Shown piece by piece: positions 33,706-44,687 of a stretch of 64,000 nucleotides of DNA. Origin of the DNA: Cyanodermella asteris (Eukaryota; Ascomycota; Lecanoromycetes; Ostropales; Stictidaceae); the NCBI GenBank assembly GCA_900618795.1, contig UYJD01000001.1:1715190-1779189 (forward strand). Reading direction: 5' to 3'. Made by a program: the position numbers and the translations under genes. Every line of letters starts with the position of its first letter. Position 1 is the stretch's first letter. Under the pieces are notes generated by a model. The model did not search any database, had not been told where the DNA came from, and worked only from the letters and a program-made list of their open reading frames with translations.

Positions 33706-34652
33706 TCTGGGAGCGGGAGCTCAGATTGTGAATGGATCAGAATCTGACAACAGAACTGCAAGCATTTGTTGATCTAGTAGGCATGAGGGCAGCTCAATGC
33801 CCGCTCAAGCTACTGCCATCCCTCGGGACCAAGTCGTGTGAGAGCTTCTGCACAGCCACATATCGATGCATGACTCCAGCCACATTACGTCGCCAGCCGC
33901 CCCACGGTTCATCATGCAGTATGTGCCAATCGCAATCGCCTTCAACGAGAGTCAAGTTCCACAACATGCGCTCTAACTGAGTTGATGGGCTCCCTTTGAA
34001 GACCGGACTGATGTCCCTTCACTATGCCGACAGCACTCTTGATCTGTGGTGAGCGAAAAAAAAGATTGCGCGAGGTGTTGATATCGAGGACTAATGATTT
34101 TGATGAAATGAAATACCAAACAGCTATGTATTGACTCAGATCATAGACCCCTGCATTACTTATTTACGACCATCACCAAGTCAATGGACTGTAACAGAGT
34201 CAACGATACATCGTTTCGAATGGCATTAGTGACCAATCGTATACATTGTTTTGTCTTAACAATTGAGTTACTGCGTTTGTGGTAAAGCAAAGCCTACAAA
34301 AAAGTTGTCACATACAACGCGACGCTGATACTGGCTCCACGCTTGTCAAGTAGATATTTTCTCTTTCCCTTTGGTTCAGCTAGTCTACTAGCAGCGCCGA
34401 CTTTCACCTTGAATTGAGTCCGTAGTACCTCCATCTTGTTTGTCGCCTATTTGGCTGGTTCGAGTCCTCCACGCTGACAGCCGGAGCTCGACTCTGTATA
34501 TGCTGAACTAGTTGAAAACCCAGTCCAATTTATCGTATCGGCTGGTTTATAGTTATTGATCGTGATAGCATGAGTCGGAGTCGTTGGTGGTCGGAGCCTC
34601 AGACTTCGGTGGAGTGTTCAGCAGTGGCGGAGCGTTGAGCATCGGCGGAATC
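33706..34652. other. Intergenic, 0.95 kb, AT-richer
   Basis: Divergent side of MDV1 and the 3' end of the exonuclease gene. About 34050-34560 is AT-richer than its surroundings. A ggttcgagtcc string at 34458-34468 resembles a tRNA B box, but no stem or A box fits. Confidence 0.5.
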
Positions 34653-35972
34653 CTAGGCACCGGCTGTCCCTGGCTGAGCAGATGCCTGCAGAAAGCCGGC
34701 TTTGAGTAGGACCAACTCACGCGTCGCGCAAGCATCTTCAAGAGGATCATGGTCCGCGGCTTGCTGCACCTTGTGACCCAACAGCGTCTCCATGCAATGC
34801 TTAAGGCTCGCGTAGCGTGTACCGCAGACATTTTCGTGGAGCAGCTGGGTATCGATCAAGTCGCCGTGGGAGAAATTAGCAGCTTTGAGGTCGCCATGTA
34901 TGGCGTGACCAGCGATGATGGTGTTCTCGTCGATCTCCTTTGCCAATTCTGCGTTCAAGCCCGCAAGACCTTCAATTACTCCACCACGACCGAATGCCTC
35001 GTCGATGCCAGCAAAATAAATGCCGGAGTATCTAGATTGTAGCGTCTTGATCATGAGTTGTCCCTTAGGCATAACATAGTGATTCAGCAGAACCTGGCCC
35101 GTCAAACCATCGATGACAGCGATTTTGCCAACAATAGTATCAGTCTCATTGCCCAACTGGGAGCGCCAGACGTGTATGAACTCCGCATCAAGCACGACGA
35201 AAGCCCGCTTTTTCTTTTCTGGGTCCTCAGGAGGGGCGAAAAGTTTTCCGTCGGCCATTTCCTCGAAGGAAGTAAGGTCGTGTTGGGCATTTTCGGTGCC
35301 AGTGCAGATGGGGAACTCGTTGTCGGCCTCTGGCTTGAGAAGGCCACATTTTCTGCATCTCCGCGTGTCTTCGATGAAAAGTCGACTCTTCAAGTTGGGC
35401 CAGGCCGTTTTGTAATGTTTATGAGCCAACAGACGCTGTTGGGTAAGAACGAGGGCTTTGATGGAACTCAGCAGAGCCGGCTGTTCCTTTTCCGAAACAT
35501 GAGTCATCCAGGGAAAAGAAACTTGCGCTGGTTCTGAGATATTGAAGGGGCCCCACGGTACTCTTTCACGCGCAAGGGTGGTGTCACGATCGTACCTCCA
35601 GTCGGATCTGCCCCTATGCGCACCGCGTCCGCGCTGGGTACCTCGTCCACGCTGGTTACCTCGTCCGCGCTGGTTGCATCGTCCGCGATGGTTACCTCTA
35701 TTCTGATTCGACATATGGGAACCGAGACCCTGATCAGTACCGTGACATTGAGCAGTACCGAGACTTCGCGTGGTACTGAGACTGTAGCCGGTACTCCCTC
35801 CTGAACTATGTCCACCACGACTATTGGATGCGCCGAAGCCACCGCGATTTCCCGGCCAGTTGTTAAGACCTCCACGGCCTAGCCCACCAGGGTTGGGGCC
35901 ATCGCCACCTCCAAATCCGTTTCCACCACCACCAAGGCCCATTCTGCGAAAGTCGTTGTTTGATCCATCCAT
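34653..35972 (-). CDS. DEDDh-family RNA exonuclease (Rex-like)
   Basis: The single-exon 439-residue protein has a Gly/Asn-rich N-terminus with an RGG-box-like segment (NQRGRG repeated near residues 95-115), typical of RNA binding. A CxxC pair (CRKCG) precedes the catalytic domain. ExoI is FVVLDAEF (Asp and Glu near residue 259), ExoII is AGHAIHGDLKAANF, and ExoIII is DHDPLEDACATREL, giving the DEDDh set. This places it with Rex1/Rex3/Rex4-type 3'-5' RNA exonucleases that trim rRNA, tRNA or snRNA 3' ends. Which Rex it is cannot be stated; the long N-terminus with zinc-like Cys pair recalls Rex3. Alternative in-frame starts within the Gly-rich tail are possible. Confidence 0.85.
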   Translation of the reverse strand: MDGSNNDFRRMGLGGGGNGFGGGDGPNPGGLGRGGLNNWPGNRGGFGASNSRGGHSSGGSTGYSLSTTRSLGTAQCHGTDQGLGSHMSNQNRGNHRGRCNQRGRGNQRGRGTQRGRGAHRGRSDWRYDRDTTLARERVPWGPFNISEPAQVSFPWMTHVSEKEQPALLSSIKALVLTQQRLLAHKHYKTAWPNLKSRLFIEDTRRCRKCGLLKPEADNEFPICTGTENAQHDLTSFEEMADGKLFAPPEDPEKKKRAFVVLDAEFIHVWRSQLGNETDTIVGKIAVIDGLTGQVLLNHYVMPKGQLMIKTLQSRYSGIYFAGIDEAFGRGGVIEGLAGLNAELAKEIDENTIIAGHAIHGDLKAANFSHGDLIDTQLLHENVCGTRYASLKHCMETLLGHKVQQAADHDPLEDACATRELVLLKAGFLQASAQPGTAGA

Positions 35973-37056
35973 GATCAGTCAATCTATCTTGAGCAAGTTT
36001 TCTTCGGTGATCAAGGAGTCGATTAAAGCGCCGGGGCTGAAGGTCGTCACTCTCGTACGTCCGGGAACTAAGGAGTACTGTGTGGTGACACAATCTTGGA
36101 TGAAGCTTGACAAACGACAAATTAGTAAAATAACACCAGGTGAACACAAACTTAGGTGGTGCGGTGAGAAATCAATTTTGATCAAGAAGAGTGCTGAACA
36201 CAGAAGGTGACGTCGTGAGTCAGAATGCATTTTGGCTGGTGAAGAGTGGTAGTCAGTGAAGCAGTGAGCGCGACTCATTGGCAGGCAGAGTATGGCTGCC
36301 TGGGTTGTATGGAATTTTGTGCGAAGCCAGATCCAGGGCATCTTGAGATTCGGTTCTTTGTGTGAAGATTCCTTAAAGAAACCGGCCAAGAGTGCTGAAA
36401 GAGGGCAACTTTGCGCATGGTGGTGTTAGTTCGCGTTCTCCGTTCCGTTTCATGTACGCGCCAGGACCCTGCGACGCCTGCGTTGCGGACGAGTGGCCAA
36501 TTTGCGGCTCGAGCTTTCCTGCCGTGACATCCTTCTGGTGGCTTTCTTAACAAATGCTTACGGTAAGGGTCTCTCCGCCTTAGCAGCATCCCAGGATGCG
36601 ATGGACGTTCGCGTCGGTGTTAGAACGAACGCCGCGACGTCGCAGCCGTGACGTAACTTCACTGCGGCACATTCAGACAATCCTAATATGAGGAGCAGAT
36701 CTCGGCCTCAATTATGGGTCTGACCGACGGCTTCTAAGGTCGTACGAACAGGATCAAAAAGGCCTTCGCATCATGTTCCTGTCGTCGGACTTGCGACAAC
36801 TCCGTGATCGAAGGCGGCGCGTTTCAGACAGGATGCTGAACTCTATATGACTGCCTGATGCTGAAGAACAGCACTCCGCCAGGGTCCAGCCATATCAAAT
36901 AAAGTGGAGTACCTCGATAAGTATAAATACTCTCTTACACCCACCTCAGTATCATCAAAAGTGCTAGTCGCTTTCGTCTGTACCCAAGCAACCACTCGCT
37001 CCTTCGAAAGATATTGGACGGCGAGGCTCCCAAACTACCAAAGCATCACATCCACC
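35973..37056. other. Intergenic, 1.1 kb, divergent promoters
   Basis: Holds the promoters of the exonuclease and the amidohydrolase. A tataaat box at 36922-36928 and a cctcag element lie upstream of the amidohydrolase ATG at 37057. An earlier in-frame ATG at 36904 exists, but the residues before 37057 resemble nothing in the family. Confidence 0.5.
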
Positions 37057-38028
37057 ATGGTCCGCTCAATCACCCTCGAGGAGCACTTCTCCTCCAACGC
37101 CGTCAAAGCCGCCATCGCCGCCGCCGGCGGTGACCCCCTGGAAGGTTTTCCCCCGCACATCACCGATCGACTCGCCGACCTCTCTTCCGCCCGGCTCAAG
37201 GACATGGACGAAAACGACGTCGAGATCCAAGTCATCTCCCACTCCCCCGTAAACCACGCCGCAACCGCCTCCATCCTCGCCGCCAACGACGAGCTCGCCA
37301 CCGCCATAAAAGCACACCCCACGCGCCTAGCCGGCTTCGCAACCCTACCCATGTCGGACCCCGTCGCCGCGACGGCAGAGCTCGAGCGATGCGTCCGGGA
37401 CCTCGGCTTCGTGGGCGCGCTGGTAGACAACCACACGAACGGACTGTTTTACGATGGGGACGAGTTTGATGGGTTTTGGGCCAAGGCCCAGGAATTGGAT
37501 GTGCCGATTTATCTACACCCGGCGTGGCCGAGCGAGGAGATGGAGAAGGCGAGTTACTCTGGCGGCGGTCTCACTGGACGAGCCGCCGAGGCGATGACAA
37601 TCGGTGCATTTGGTTTCGGCTGGCACGTCGAATGCGGAATCCACTTTTTGCGACTGCTCGCCGCGCGGACCTTTGAGAAGTTTCCGAAAGTCAAGATCTT
37701 GCTCGGTCATTCGGGTGAGTTGTTGCCGTACATGTTCAAGAGGATCGACAAGGCGACGGGCCGGTGGGGATTGAAGCGATCTTTTGCGGAGTGCATGCGG
37801 GAGAATGTGTGGATGACGACGAGTGGCATGTTTGATACGAATTCGTTAAGGCTGTTGTTGGCTGTCATGCCGCGGGACCGAGTTTTGTTCAGCGTGGACT
37901 ACCCTTTCAGCCTGAATGCGTTGGGAACGGAGTATCTGAAGGAGATTAAGGAGGAGGGACTTATGGATGATGATCAGCTGGACCAGTTTGCGTATAGGAA
38001 CGCGAAGGCGCTGCTTTTCAAGTCGTGA
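37057..38028 (+). CDS. Amidohydrolase, ACMSD/resorcylate-decarboxylase family
   Basis: The 323-residue protein starts MVRSITLEEHF, the EEHF/EAHF signature of the metal-dependent decarboxylases that use an amidohydrolase TIM barrel (gamma-resorcylate, 2,3-dihydroxybenzoate and ACMS decarboxylases). Further motifs are LHPAWP, GFGWHVE, LGHSGE and the metal-site Asp in FSVDYPF. The family removes CO2 from aromatic or hydroxy-aromatic acids using Zn or Mn. It has no signal peptide and is likely cytosolic. The substrate is unknown. Codon use is markedly GC-rich in its first half (many Cs in third position), unlike the neighbours, which may reflect high expression or foreign origin. Confidence 0.88.
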   Translation: MVRSITLEEHFSSNAVKAAIAAAGGDPLEGFPPHITDRLADLSSARLKDMDENDVEIQVISHSPVNHAATASILAANDELATAIKAHPTRLAGFATLPMSDPVAATAELERCVRDLGFVGALVDNHTNGLFYDGDEFDGFWAKAQELDVPIYLHPAWPSEEMEKASYSGGGLTGRAAEAMTIGAFGFGWHVECGIHFLRLLAARTFEKFPKVKILLGHSGELLPYMFKRIDKATGRWGLKRSFAECMRENVWMTTSGMFDTNSLRLLLAVMPRDRVLFSVDYPFSLNALGTEYLKEIKEEGLMDDDQLDQFAYRNAKALLFKS

Positions 38029-38181
38029 GGAAGTGGTATGAGGGTGATGTATCAGTACGGAGGCTACAAATCTCACTTCAATCAGAATGAAAACTACCTG
38101 ATATTATAGCATGAATCATTACATGTGTTTACTCATTGTTCGACGTTACGAGTACAAATGAAAGGCGGCCGTCTTCAGTTT

Positions 38182-39603
38182 TCAGACCTCGGACGAAGCG
38201 GACGATGTCGACGGAGCAGACGACTCAGACGAAGCAGCCAACTCGGATGAAGTAGACGACTCGGACGGAGTAGACGACTCAGACAGCGAAGACGATTCAG
38301 TCGACGCAGACGACCAAGCCCGCTTCAGCTTCGACGGCTTCCAGATCCCACCCCAATTTGCCGAGACCGATCTTTTCGGCCTACAATCTTCCTGGATCCT
38401 GGCACTTTCCAGAAAAATCTCGACGTGGCTCGACGTCCAGAAAAGCAGGTTGGACACGTGAGGAATGGCCTCGTGTCGCTTCAGGAATTCGAGGGCCGTC
38501 CCGTAGGTAGAGCCTCGGAACGTACCGTACCCGATCCTGAACTTTGCACCCTGCTCCTCCGACTTTTCAAGCCACGCAAAGACCGGCTTCAGCATGTTGA
38601 TGGTCGACGACTTGACCAGCCAGCTATACGCCTTTTGAAGCTCGTCTCGAGTCATCTCGTATGCGTCGGCGCACCCGGCCAGGTCCTCGAGGGAGGCCCA
38701 ATACCCCTTGCCGGCAGCGACGAGCTGCTCGCCCTCGTAAATCAGGACCTGACGATCCGACTCGCAAATCCCGGGCACCGCCTCGAAGTTCGCATTCAAA
38801 ATGTGATGCGTGAACAGCTCCCGGTCGAAGAGCGCCAACAGGCGTCGGTTGTTCAGGTCGCTCTCCGGCGGCCACGCGAAATTCTCCAACCCGAAGTTGA
38901 TGTGCGCGATCATGTCCAGGCGCAACTCGCCCTTCTCGTCGCCTTGGGCGGAGAAGTCCAATGCGCCGGAACGGACGTCCAGGAAGGTATCGAGCGCGTA
39001 CGAGCCCGGCGTGCACACCGGCTCGGTCTCCGGAACATACCAGTGTTCGGCCTCGTAGGTTGTGCACGGCAAAGCCGACTCACGATTCGCAGACCAGACG
39101 ATGGGCTTGGTGGTGCTCTCGTTGAACGAGTCGCGCTGCCAATCCCATTCCTTCTTGATCGCCTCGCGGAGCGCGCGCACGGAACCCGCTTGCTCATAAA
39201 CATTCTGCCACTGGTCAGACATTCCCCCCAGGATACCTATGAGGTGAAGTCGAAGTTCCAGAATCCTGAACTTGACCTCTTCTGTCAGCGGCAGTAGAGC
39301 AAAGAGGTGAAACCACCATTCGACGGCAGCGAGGGCAGTGTACAACTGACCTTCTTCGGACCATGGACCGCAGTGAGGGCAGTCGGGTGCTTTTTCCGAA
39401 GTCTCGCCGCCTGCTTTGGTGCCGTGGCGGCATTGGCAGCGTGAACTGCATCGAATATCGCCGCCGACGATCATGCGGCCGCAGCAGACGAAGATGTGGC
39501 CGAAGCCCGTCACATTGCTGTGGCAGGTGTGGTTGCAAAATTGCTGGTGCGTGAACCCGAATTCGGGATCCCAGCTGCAGGGTTCGGCAATAACCTGATC
39601 CAT
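38182..39603 (-). CDS. Hypothetical protein with Cys-rich N-terminus and Ser-rich tail
   Basis: The single-exon 473-residue protein starts with a Cys/His-rich segment (residues 20-78: NHTCH, VCCGRM, CSSRCQCRH, CPHCG), which looks metal-binding although the spacing matches no standard zinc domain I know. The centre is helical with many Trp and acidic residues. The last 50 residues are a degenerate Ser-Ser/Glu/Thr repeat, like a linker or cell-wall-type tail, but no signal peptide is present. I do not recognise the family. It could be a lineage-restricted gene. Confidence 0.65.
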   Translation of the reverse strand: MDQVIAEPCSWDPEFGFTHQQFCNHTCHSNVTGFGHIFVCCGRMIVGGDIRCSSRCQCRHGTKAGGETSEKAPDCPHCGPWSEEGQLYTALAAVEWWFHLFALLPLTEEVKFRILELRLHLIGILGGMSDQWQNVYEQAGSVRALREAIKKEWDWQRDSFNESTTKPIVWSANRESALPCTTYEAEHWYVPETEPVCTPGSYALDTFLDVRSGALDFSAQGDEKGELRLDMIAHINFGLENFAWPPESDLNNRRLLALFDRELFTHHILNANFEAVPGICESDRQVLIYEGEQLVAAGKGYWASLEDLAGCADAYEMTRDELQKAYSWLVKSSTINMLKPVFAWLEKSEEQGAKFRIGYGTFRGSTYGTALEFLKRHEAIPHVSNLLFWTSSHVEIFLESARIQEDCRPKRSVSANWGGIWKPSKLKRAWSSASTESSSLSESSTPSESSTSSELAASSESSAPSTSSASSEV

Positions 39604-40403
39604 TGTGGTAATTAGAGATCAATCGTAGGTGTATGGGTCCAGGTGTTGTCGGTACAGCTCTCGTTATGGTGAGACTGGCAGTGTTGCCAGAGCAAGTAGC
39701 GCGTGAGCGAGAGTGTACGAACGGTTTGACCACTCCAGAGGACTCGGACGACCTTCGCGCTTTATCATAATGAAACAATGCCTTGTGTATCTTGCGACTT
39801 GACACCTTGTAGCATTGTACGATTCTGTGAACAATGCAAGGCAGGGATTGCGATGAACAATTATTTTGTGTACACAAAGCCACGAAAAATACATAGCAAG
39901 CATTGTACAAGCTGGAGCTCTCACCCTGGTTGGCACCAATACAGATTTTGCGTGGCACACAGACCACGTCCTGGACTCTCCATTGGTTAAATATAGAGCT
40001 CTTCGTGCGGTTACAAGAGAATGGATCAGGTGATAAGTGTCCACAGGGGGAAGAGAGACGAAGGCTGAATGATCGAAGAAGATCTTACAGCATGAACATG
40101 ATGTTGGAGGTTGAATTCAACAAACGCATTTCGTTCCTAAACGCCAAAGGGCGTATGCCGCGAACAGTATACTTACTAGCATTGCCCGTCCAACGACTGA
40201 ATTTCAAGCGGAAAGGATAACGTGACCTGGTTCAGTTGTTGTAACGGCGCGAGCTGATTATTCGTATACTTAGAAAGCGCTTCCTCGAAATCCGAGACAT
40301 CAGCTGAAGATGTTTGACATTCCAACGCCGGGTAGATGCATGCCTCTTTTTGTCTTGCCGTCCAAAGTCGTGTTCATTTCATGTTGACAGGCCCCAAACA
40401 CAC
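39604..40403. other. Intergenic, 0.8 kb
   Basis: Divergent to convergent space with the promoter of the Cys-rich gene; no gene or RNA is seen. Confidence 0.5.
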
Positions 40404-42022
40404 TCAGTCGATCCAATTCCAGACTTGCTGTAGAAACTTTGCCATGTTCACCTTCTTCGTTTTCATCTCTTCCATCCAGGGGTGCTCATTCATACGCCAT
40501 GGCGTTGCTCTCCTGGCAGGCTCTCGTTCCAAACTGTAAAGCGTCAGCAAGACTTACTCGGCAGGCTTTGTAGGAAAATATCTAACCAGCTGGAAATAAA
40601 CATCTTGAAGTTCGGGCTCCACACGATTGGAGGCTCGCCTTCCTTTCCTTCTTCGTCTTTCAATTGTGGTAGCGGCTTGGCTACGATATACTGAATGATG
40701 TCAATCAAACCGGCGGGACCTCCACCGCCTGTGTCAACATCGTCAGCATCGCCGCCGAAAGGAAATCTGTGTTGCGCAACTTCTAGTAATGTGACACCCA
40801 ACGACCAGACATCTGAGGTGATGTTGTAGGATTGTCCGGTTATTTGCTCGGGCGCCATGTAATAGCTCGTGCCGATGAATGTGTTGGCATCGCCCCGGGT
40901 ACCAAATTCGCCAGACACGCCAAAGTCGCAAAGCTTGACCGTACCATCTCGTCCGAGCAAGATGTTTGATGGCTTGATATCTGAGATCTGTTAGTAGAAA
41001 ATTGTGAGGAAATCCATTTCAGACGCACCTCTGTGAATGATCTTCTTGGAGTACAAGTAGGTGAGACCGTCAAGACTGCCTTCAGCCACCTTTCCGAGCA
41101 CCTTCTCTCCAATTCGGCCACCGAGCTTCTTGACCTCCTTGTAAACGGCGTCCAAACTTCCACCTTCGCAGTATTCCATGATGATAGAGATAACGCCACT
41201 AGAGTTATCGCCATATGCACCATAATACCTACAGATGTGCACGTCTGCTATGCGCTTGTTGAATTCGAGTTCTCTGCGGATCTGCTTCTGCATGTCGGGG
41301 TCGGGATCTGTTGTAATGACTTTCAGAGCAAAGATAGTCTTCCCGTTTCTGAGTTTGCATTTTTTGACCGCACCACCAGCACCCTCGCCCAATGTGTCCA
41401 TCTCTTCGATCATGCCTTCCTTACTGGCAGCCATCCATCCGTCATCGTCAAGGTCATCGACGTCCAAGTCTCGGCCCTTGTCAATTCGCAGTTGACTGAG
41501 GTCTGGTAGTCGTAGCGAGGCGCCGTTGCCGTTAGCGTTCTGTTCGCTGTAGCTGCTGATGGCGCTCGCGGGATCGGGTGTCCCTCTTCCTGCGTCTGTT
41601 CTGATACTGATTCCGCCGCTGCTCGCGCTACTTTGATGTGGACCATCTTGACCAAAACTACCTTCTCGTGACCGGGCACTGCCTCCACTGCTTGCGGTGC
41701 CGGGAACGCCCCCGACTCCCGTGACACCCGATTGAGGGGTATGGCTACTGCCCAATGGTGTAGCAATTGTGAGACGCGGAGGACCAGGTCTCGAAGAGCT
41801 CGGTCTGGAAAGACTTGGTAGAGGTGGGATCTGGGAGCCGGGCTGGTTCACAGGTTGTTGACTTGGAGAGGGAGGTATGCTTAGCCCAAGTCGCGGAGGT
41901 GTTCGCCCAACTTGGCCGCGCTGGCCTGGGATTGGAGGGCGGAGAAGTGGCACGGGAGAAGGGCCAGTACTGGGATCCTGGGGCGTCTCAGCAGCGGGCT
42001 GACTTGTTGAGTCGTCCACCAT
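40404..42022 (-). CDS. MKK1: MAP kinase kinase, cell-wall-integrity type (Mkk1/2-like)
   Basis: Model: complement(join(40404..40533, 40587..40980, 41029..42022)), 505 residues. A Pro/Ser-rich N-terminus (about 1-200) carries many SP/TP sites. The kinase domain has LGEGAGGAV, the lysine in FALKVI, IHRDIKPSN rebuilt exactly across intron 1, DFGVSGEFG, and the activation segment with the dual phosphosites ahead of APE. The phrase [22 protein letters not shown] is specific to Mkk1/Mkk2, the MAPKKs between Bck1 and Slt2 in cell-wall signalling, rather than Pbs2 or Ste7. Intron 2 (40534-40586) uses a GTTAGA donor, confirmed by FKMFISSC joining to [14 protein letters not shown]. The end is a typical C-terminal lobe ending in WNWID. 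Confidence 0.9.
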
Positions 42023-43007
42023 GGTGGATGCGACGCGTCAACGGTGGTGGACGATCTGTTTGTGCTAGAGGGGGGAGGTGAGGGGTGATGCGAGGCGAGA
42101 AGCTGAGTTAGAACGTTGATCGGAAGCCCGTTCAGATTCCAGATCAACAGTGCGTCAGTGTTCAGCCCAAATGCTGGCGGGCCCCTTACTTCGGCAATGA
42201 GTCTAATGATGCTGAAATGAAGCAATGCAAGGCTATTCCAAGGGCCCCATCCCACGGTTGGGCAACACTGCGTCTGGGTGGATGACGTCGGCGTAGTCCT
42301 CGCGCGAGCAGTGAACGACCGATGAGATTGCTGGATATCGCAGATGCTCGATGGAAGAGAGAGGATGTCGAGGATAAATGGGATATATCGTGCTCGAGAG
42401 GAGTGGTTCAGTGTGGAGATCGGAAGGGAATGAGATGGAGCAGGCTGCCTTCCTGCCCATCAGCTTCGTTGTATAGCCGCCGCGACCACAACTGGCCCCA
42501 CATGCCTGCGCTTGTTTCAGCTCGATCCCATGTCTTCCACTCCACACGGCGCCAGTCTGATCCTCTGGCGCTATTCACTCGTTACAAGGTGCTGGTCTTG
42601 TCTTCATGCATTGCAGATGACTTCAGCCGCTGGTCATGCATATTCACGCATCGAGAGATGAGCTGGCATGCTGTCCAGCCCTGGCAAAATACCTCGTTCC
42701 AGCAGCATCGCATGTCCAAGATGGTCTACTCTAGCTGAAATGTTGATAAGCTTGACAGTTTCATTTGCCGCTATCTAATTGCCAAGAAGTGGGTGTTTGC
42801 GATGGTCGTAGAGAGATTGAACCATGTTTGAGCTGTACAACTGCTGAAAGATTGACCTCGGCCCGTAAAAGCGACGGTGATGAAGGCGAATTGAAACCAC
42901 CAATTGATGTCAACACCTGAATCTGTACGCTCAATCCGTTGTCCTGAGACGCCGTGCCATGCTGTGTATGTACGTGATGTTGTGAATGTAGTCTCACTTC
43001 GGTCAAT
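42023..43007. other. Intergenic, about 1 kb
   Basis: Promoter and long leader of the MKK gene on the right side, and the 3' region of the F-box-like gene. Nothing else is recognised. Confidence 0.5.
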
Positions 43008-44006
43008 TCAGACCGCCTGTTCCACCCCAACAGCGTCCTCATCTGTCGCGCTGTCGACCATGTGGAAGTATGCATCCATGGCCTGTTCATCTGGTGTGGG
43101 ACTGGTCTCTACCATCCGCATTCTCTTCTGGTGCCGCACCACGCTACCGGCTCGGCTGGTGGCTTTTCTAACAGCATTCGGACTGATTCTTCGCCGTGAT
43201 CTTTGTACGTCCTTCCATCTGTCTGTCAAGACCTGATTTATGCACTTCTCAATCACAGTGTCCTCTTTGTATGCAGCCTTCGCCTGGACCGCGTCTTCGC
43301 CTTCACCGAGCGGTGCAATTCCTTCCCCAACACCATCTCGCTCGATTGTGAGCCGTCTCAAGTTGGTGCACATTCTGGCGCCGGCCACGCAGTTTGCTCT
43401 TTCCAGCTTGCTCGCGTTTTCTGGTGGAGCCAGCACGACTGTCACTGTTTCTAGACTCTTCAACTCGGCCAGATTTCTCCAGATGTGCATTTGCCGACTG
43501 CGGTGCGGCATCCGGAACCTGATATGTCTGATCTCAGCCAAGCACCGCTCCGGAATCCTTGAACTGAATGCCTGCCAGGTATTTGGAGTGAACACAAACT
43601 CATTGTGTCTGTAGTACGTGGACCAATGGTCGATGTATGTCTGGCGGCACGCCATCAGGAGGGCCAGTAGGCTGTGTCCATCTCTTGCTCTGCTTTGCAG
43701 CTCTTTCAGGGGTTGCGTAAGCTGATCCGGTGGCAATAGAATGAGGTCTTCGCACGGAGGGGTGGGAGGCGGAGTTCTAGGAAGAGGGTAGTCGAGCCGT
43801 GGCGATGTGAGGAATTTCGGCTCGGGAGAAGGTTCTGCATGTCTGTTGTGTTGCGGATGGCGAATCCGTATGCTTGAGGATGACGAGAGTGCGTAGGACG
43901 CAATCCGAATTCGGATCTCGGCGGGGAGGTCTAGGAAGCGGAAGGGTTGGGAGGGCTCGTCTGGAATCCGAGGATGGTCATGAACGGGGCAAGTTGTGAA
44001 GTACAT
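43008..44006 (-). CDS. F-box-like / 2EXR-type fungal protein
   Basis: The single-exon 332-residue protein has RFLDLPAEIRIRIASYAL near residues 22-39, the short F-box-like motif seen at the start of fungal 2EXR and similar proteins. A Pro-rich linker with PPPTPP follows, then a helix with LLALLMACRQTYIDHW and a hydrophobic leucine-rich-looking stretch near 150-210. The last 60 residues are basic (KATSRAGSVVRHQKRMRM) then acidic. Members of these expanded families are of mostly unknown function; a role as an SCF substrate adaptor is possible for true F-box proteins but not shown here. Confidence 0.7.
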   Translation of the reverse strand: MYFTTCPVHDHPRIPDEPSQPFRFLDLPAEIRIRIASYALSSSSSIRIRHPQHNRHAEPSPEPKFLTSPRLDYPLPRTPPPTPPCEDLILLPPDQLTQPLKELQSRARDGHSLLALLMACRQTYIDHWSTYYRHNEFVFTPNTWQAFSSRIPERCLAEIRHIRFRMPHRSRQMHIWRNLAELKSLETVTVVLAPPENASKLERANCVAGARMCTNLRRLTIERDGVGEGIAPLGEGEDAVQAKAAYKEDTVIEKCINQVLTDRWKDVQRSRRRISPNAVRKATSRAGSVVRHQKRMRMVETSPTPDEQAMDAYFHMVDSATDEDAVGVEQAV

Positions 44007-44687
44007 GGCGAGGACGATGCGGCCTGTCGCGTTGACTGCAGTAAGCAGAAAATGAGACCTTCACACAAGCCGATGTCGATGAGTCCAGGGGTACCGATAA
44101 GCGGCGTGTACAGTGTCCAACGCCCGCAAGGTGTGTTGTAATGAGTCCCTGTTGGAATGCTTCGCTAAAAGTCAATTGAAGACCACAATTCATGGAAGCG
44201 TCTGAACAGCCAACAATGATGGATAGATGATGAGAAACGAACAAAGGGTAAATGAAAGTCAGCAAGCGAAGAATGATCAACACGCGAGCATATCGCCGGA
44301 TCAGCCGGCCAGGCCACAAGCACAGCTCGCCTCACGGGGACTCCCGGGACGGGCAGAAGCACGATCAGCGTGTTCGTTTGGCCAGAAACGGGGAGCAGCC
44401 GACGAGCTGTTTGCCGGAAAGAGGAGGCTGTTCCTGGGATGGATAGAGTGTCGTGTTGCGCGATTGTTTCCACCCCCGCCAGGGTCCAGCTCAGGGTCCG
44501 ATTGCTTGCCATGCGATAAGCCGCGGCCGGAACATTATATCGCCTGCCACCGAAGCGTCGTCACGTGATGTTAACTTGCTGACATTGTCTGAATCGAGTC
44601 AAGGTGATCTTTATTGGAAGTCGTTCGAATACCAGCAGTTTACACCGCTTCAAATCGCCATGACGAGCTTGAGCCGCTCATGGTCTA
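44007..44687. other. Intergenic, 0.7 kb
   Basis: No gene is seen; the CACGTGATG string at 44560-44568 is an E-box-like sequence of unknown use. Confidence 0.4.

Noticed and set aside
34458-34468. tRNA B-box-like ggttcgagtcc
   Set aside because: The flanking bases do not form a T stem and no A box lies upstream at the right distance.
36904-37056. N-terminal extension of the amidohydrolase
   Set aside because: The 51 residues before the ATG at 37057 lack family similarity and overlap a TATA-like box.
38182-38330. Possible tandem-repeat cell-wall domain in the Ser-rich tail
   Set aside because: The repeats are too degenerate and no signal peptide is present, so a wall-protein call is not supported.
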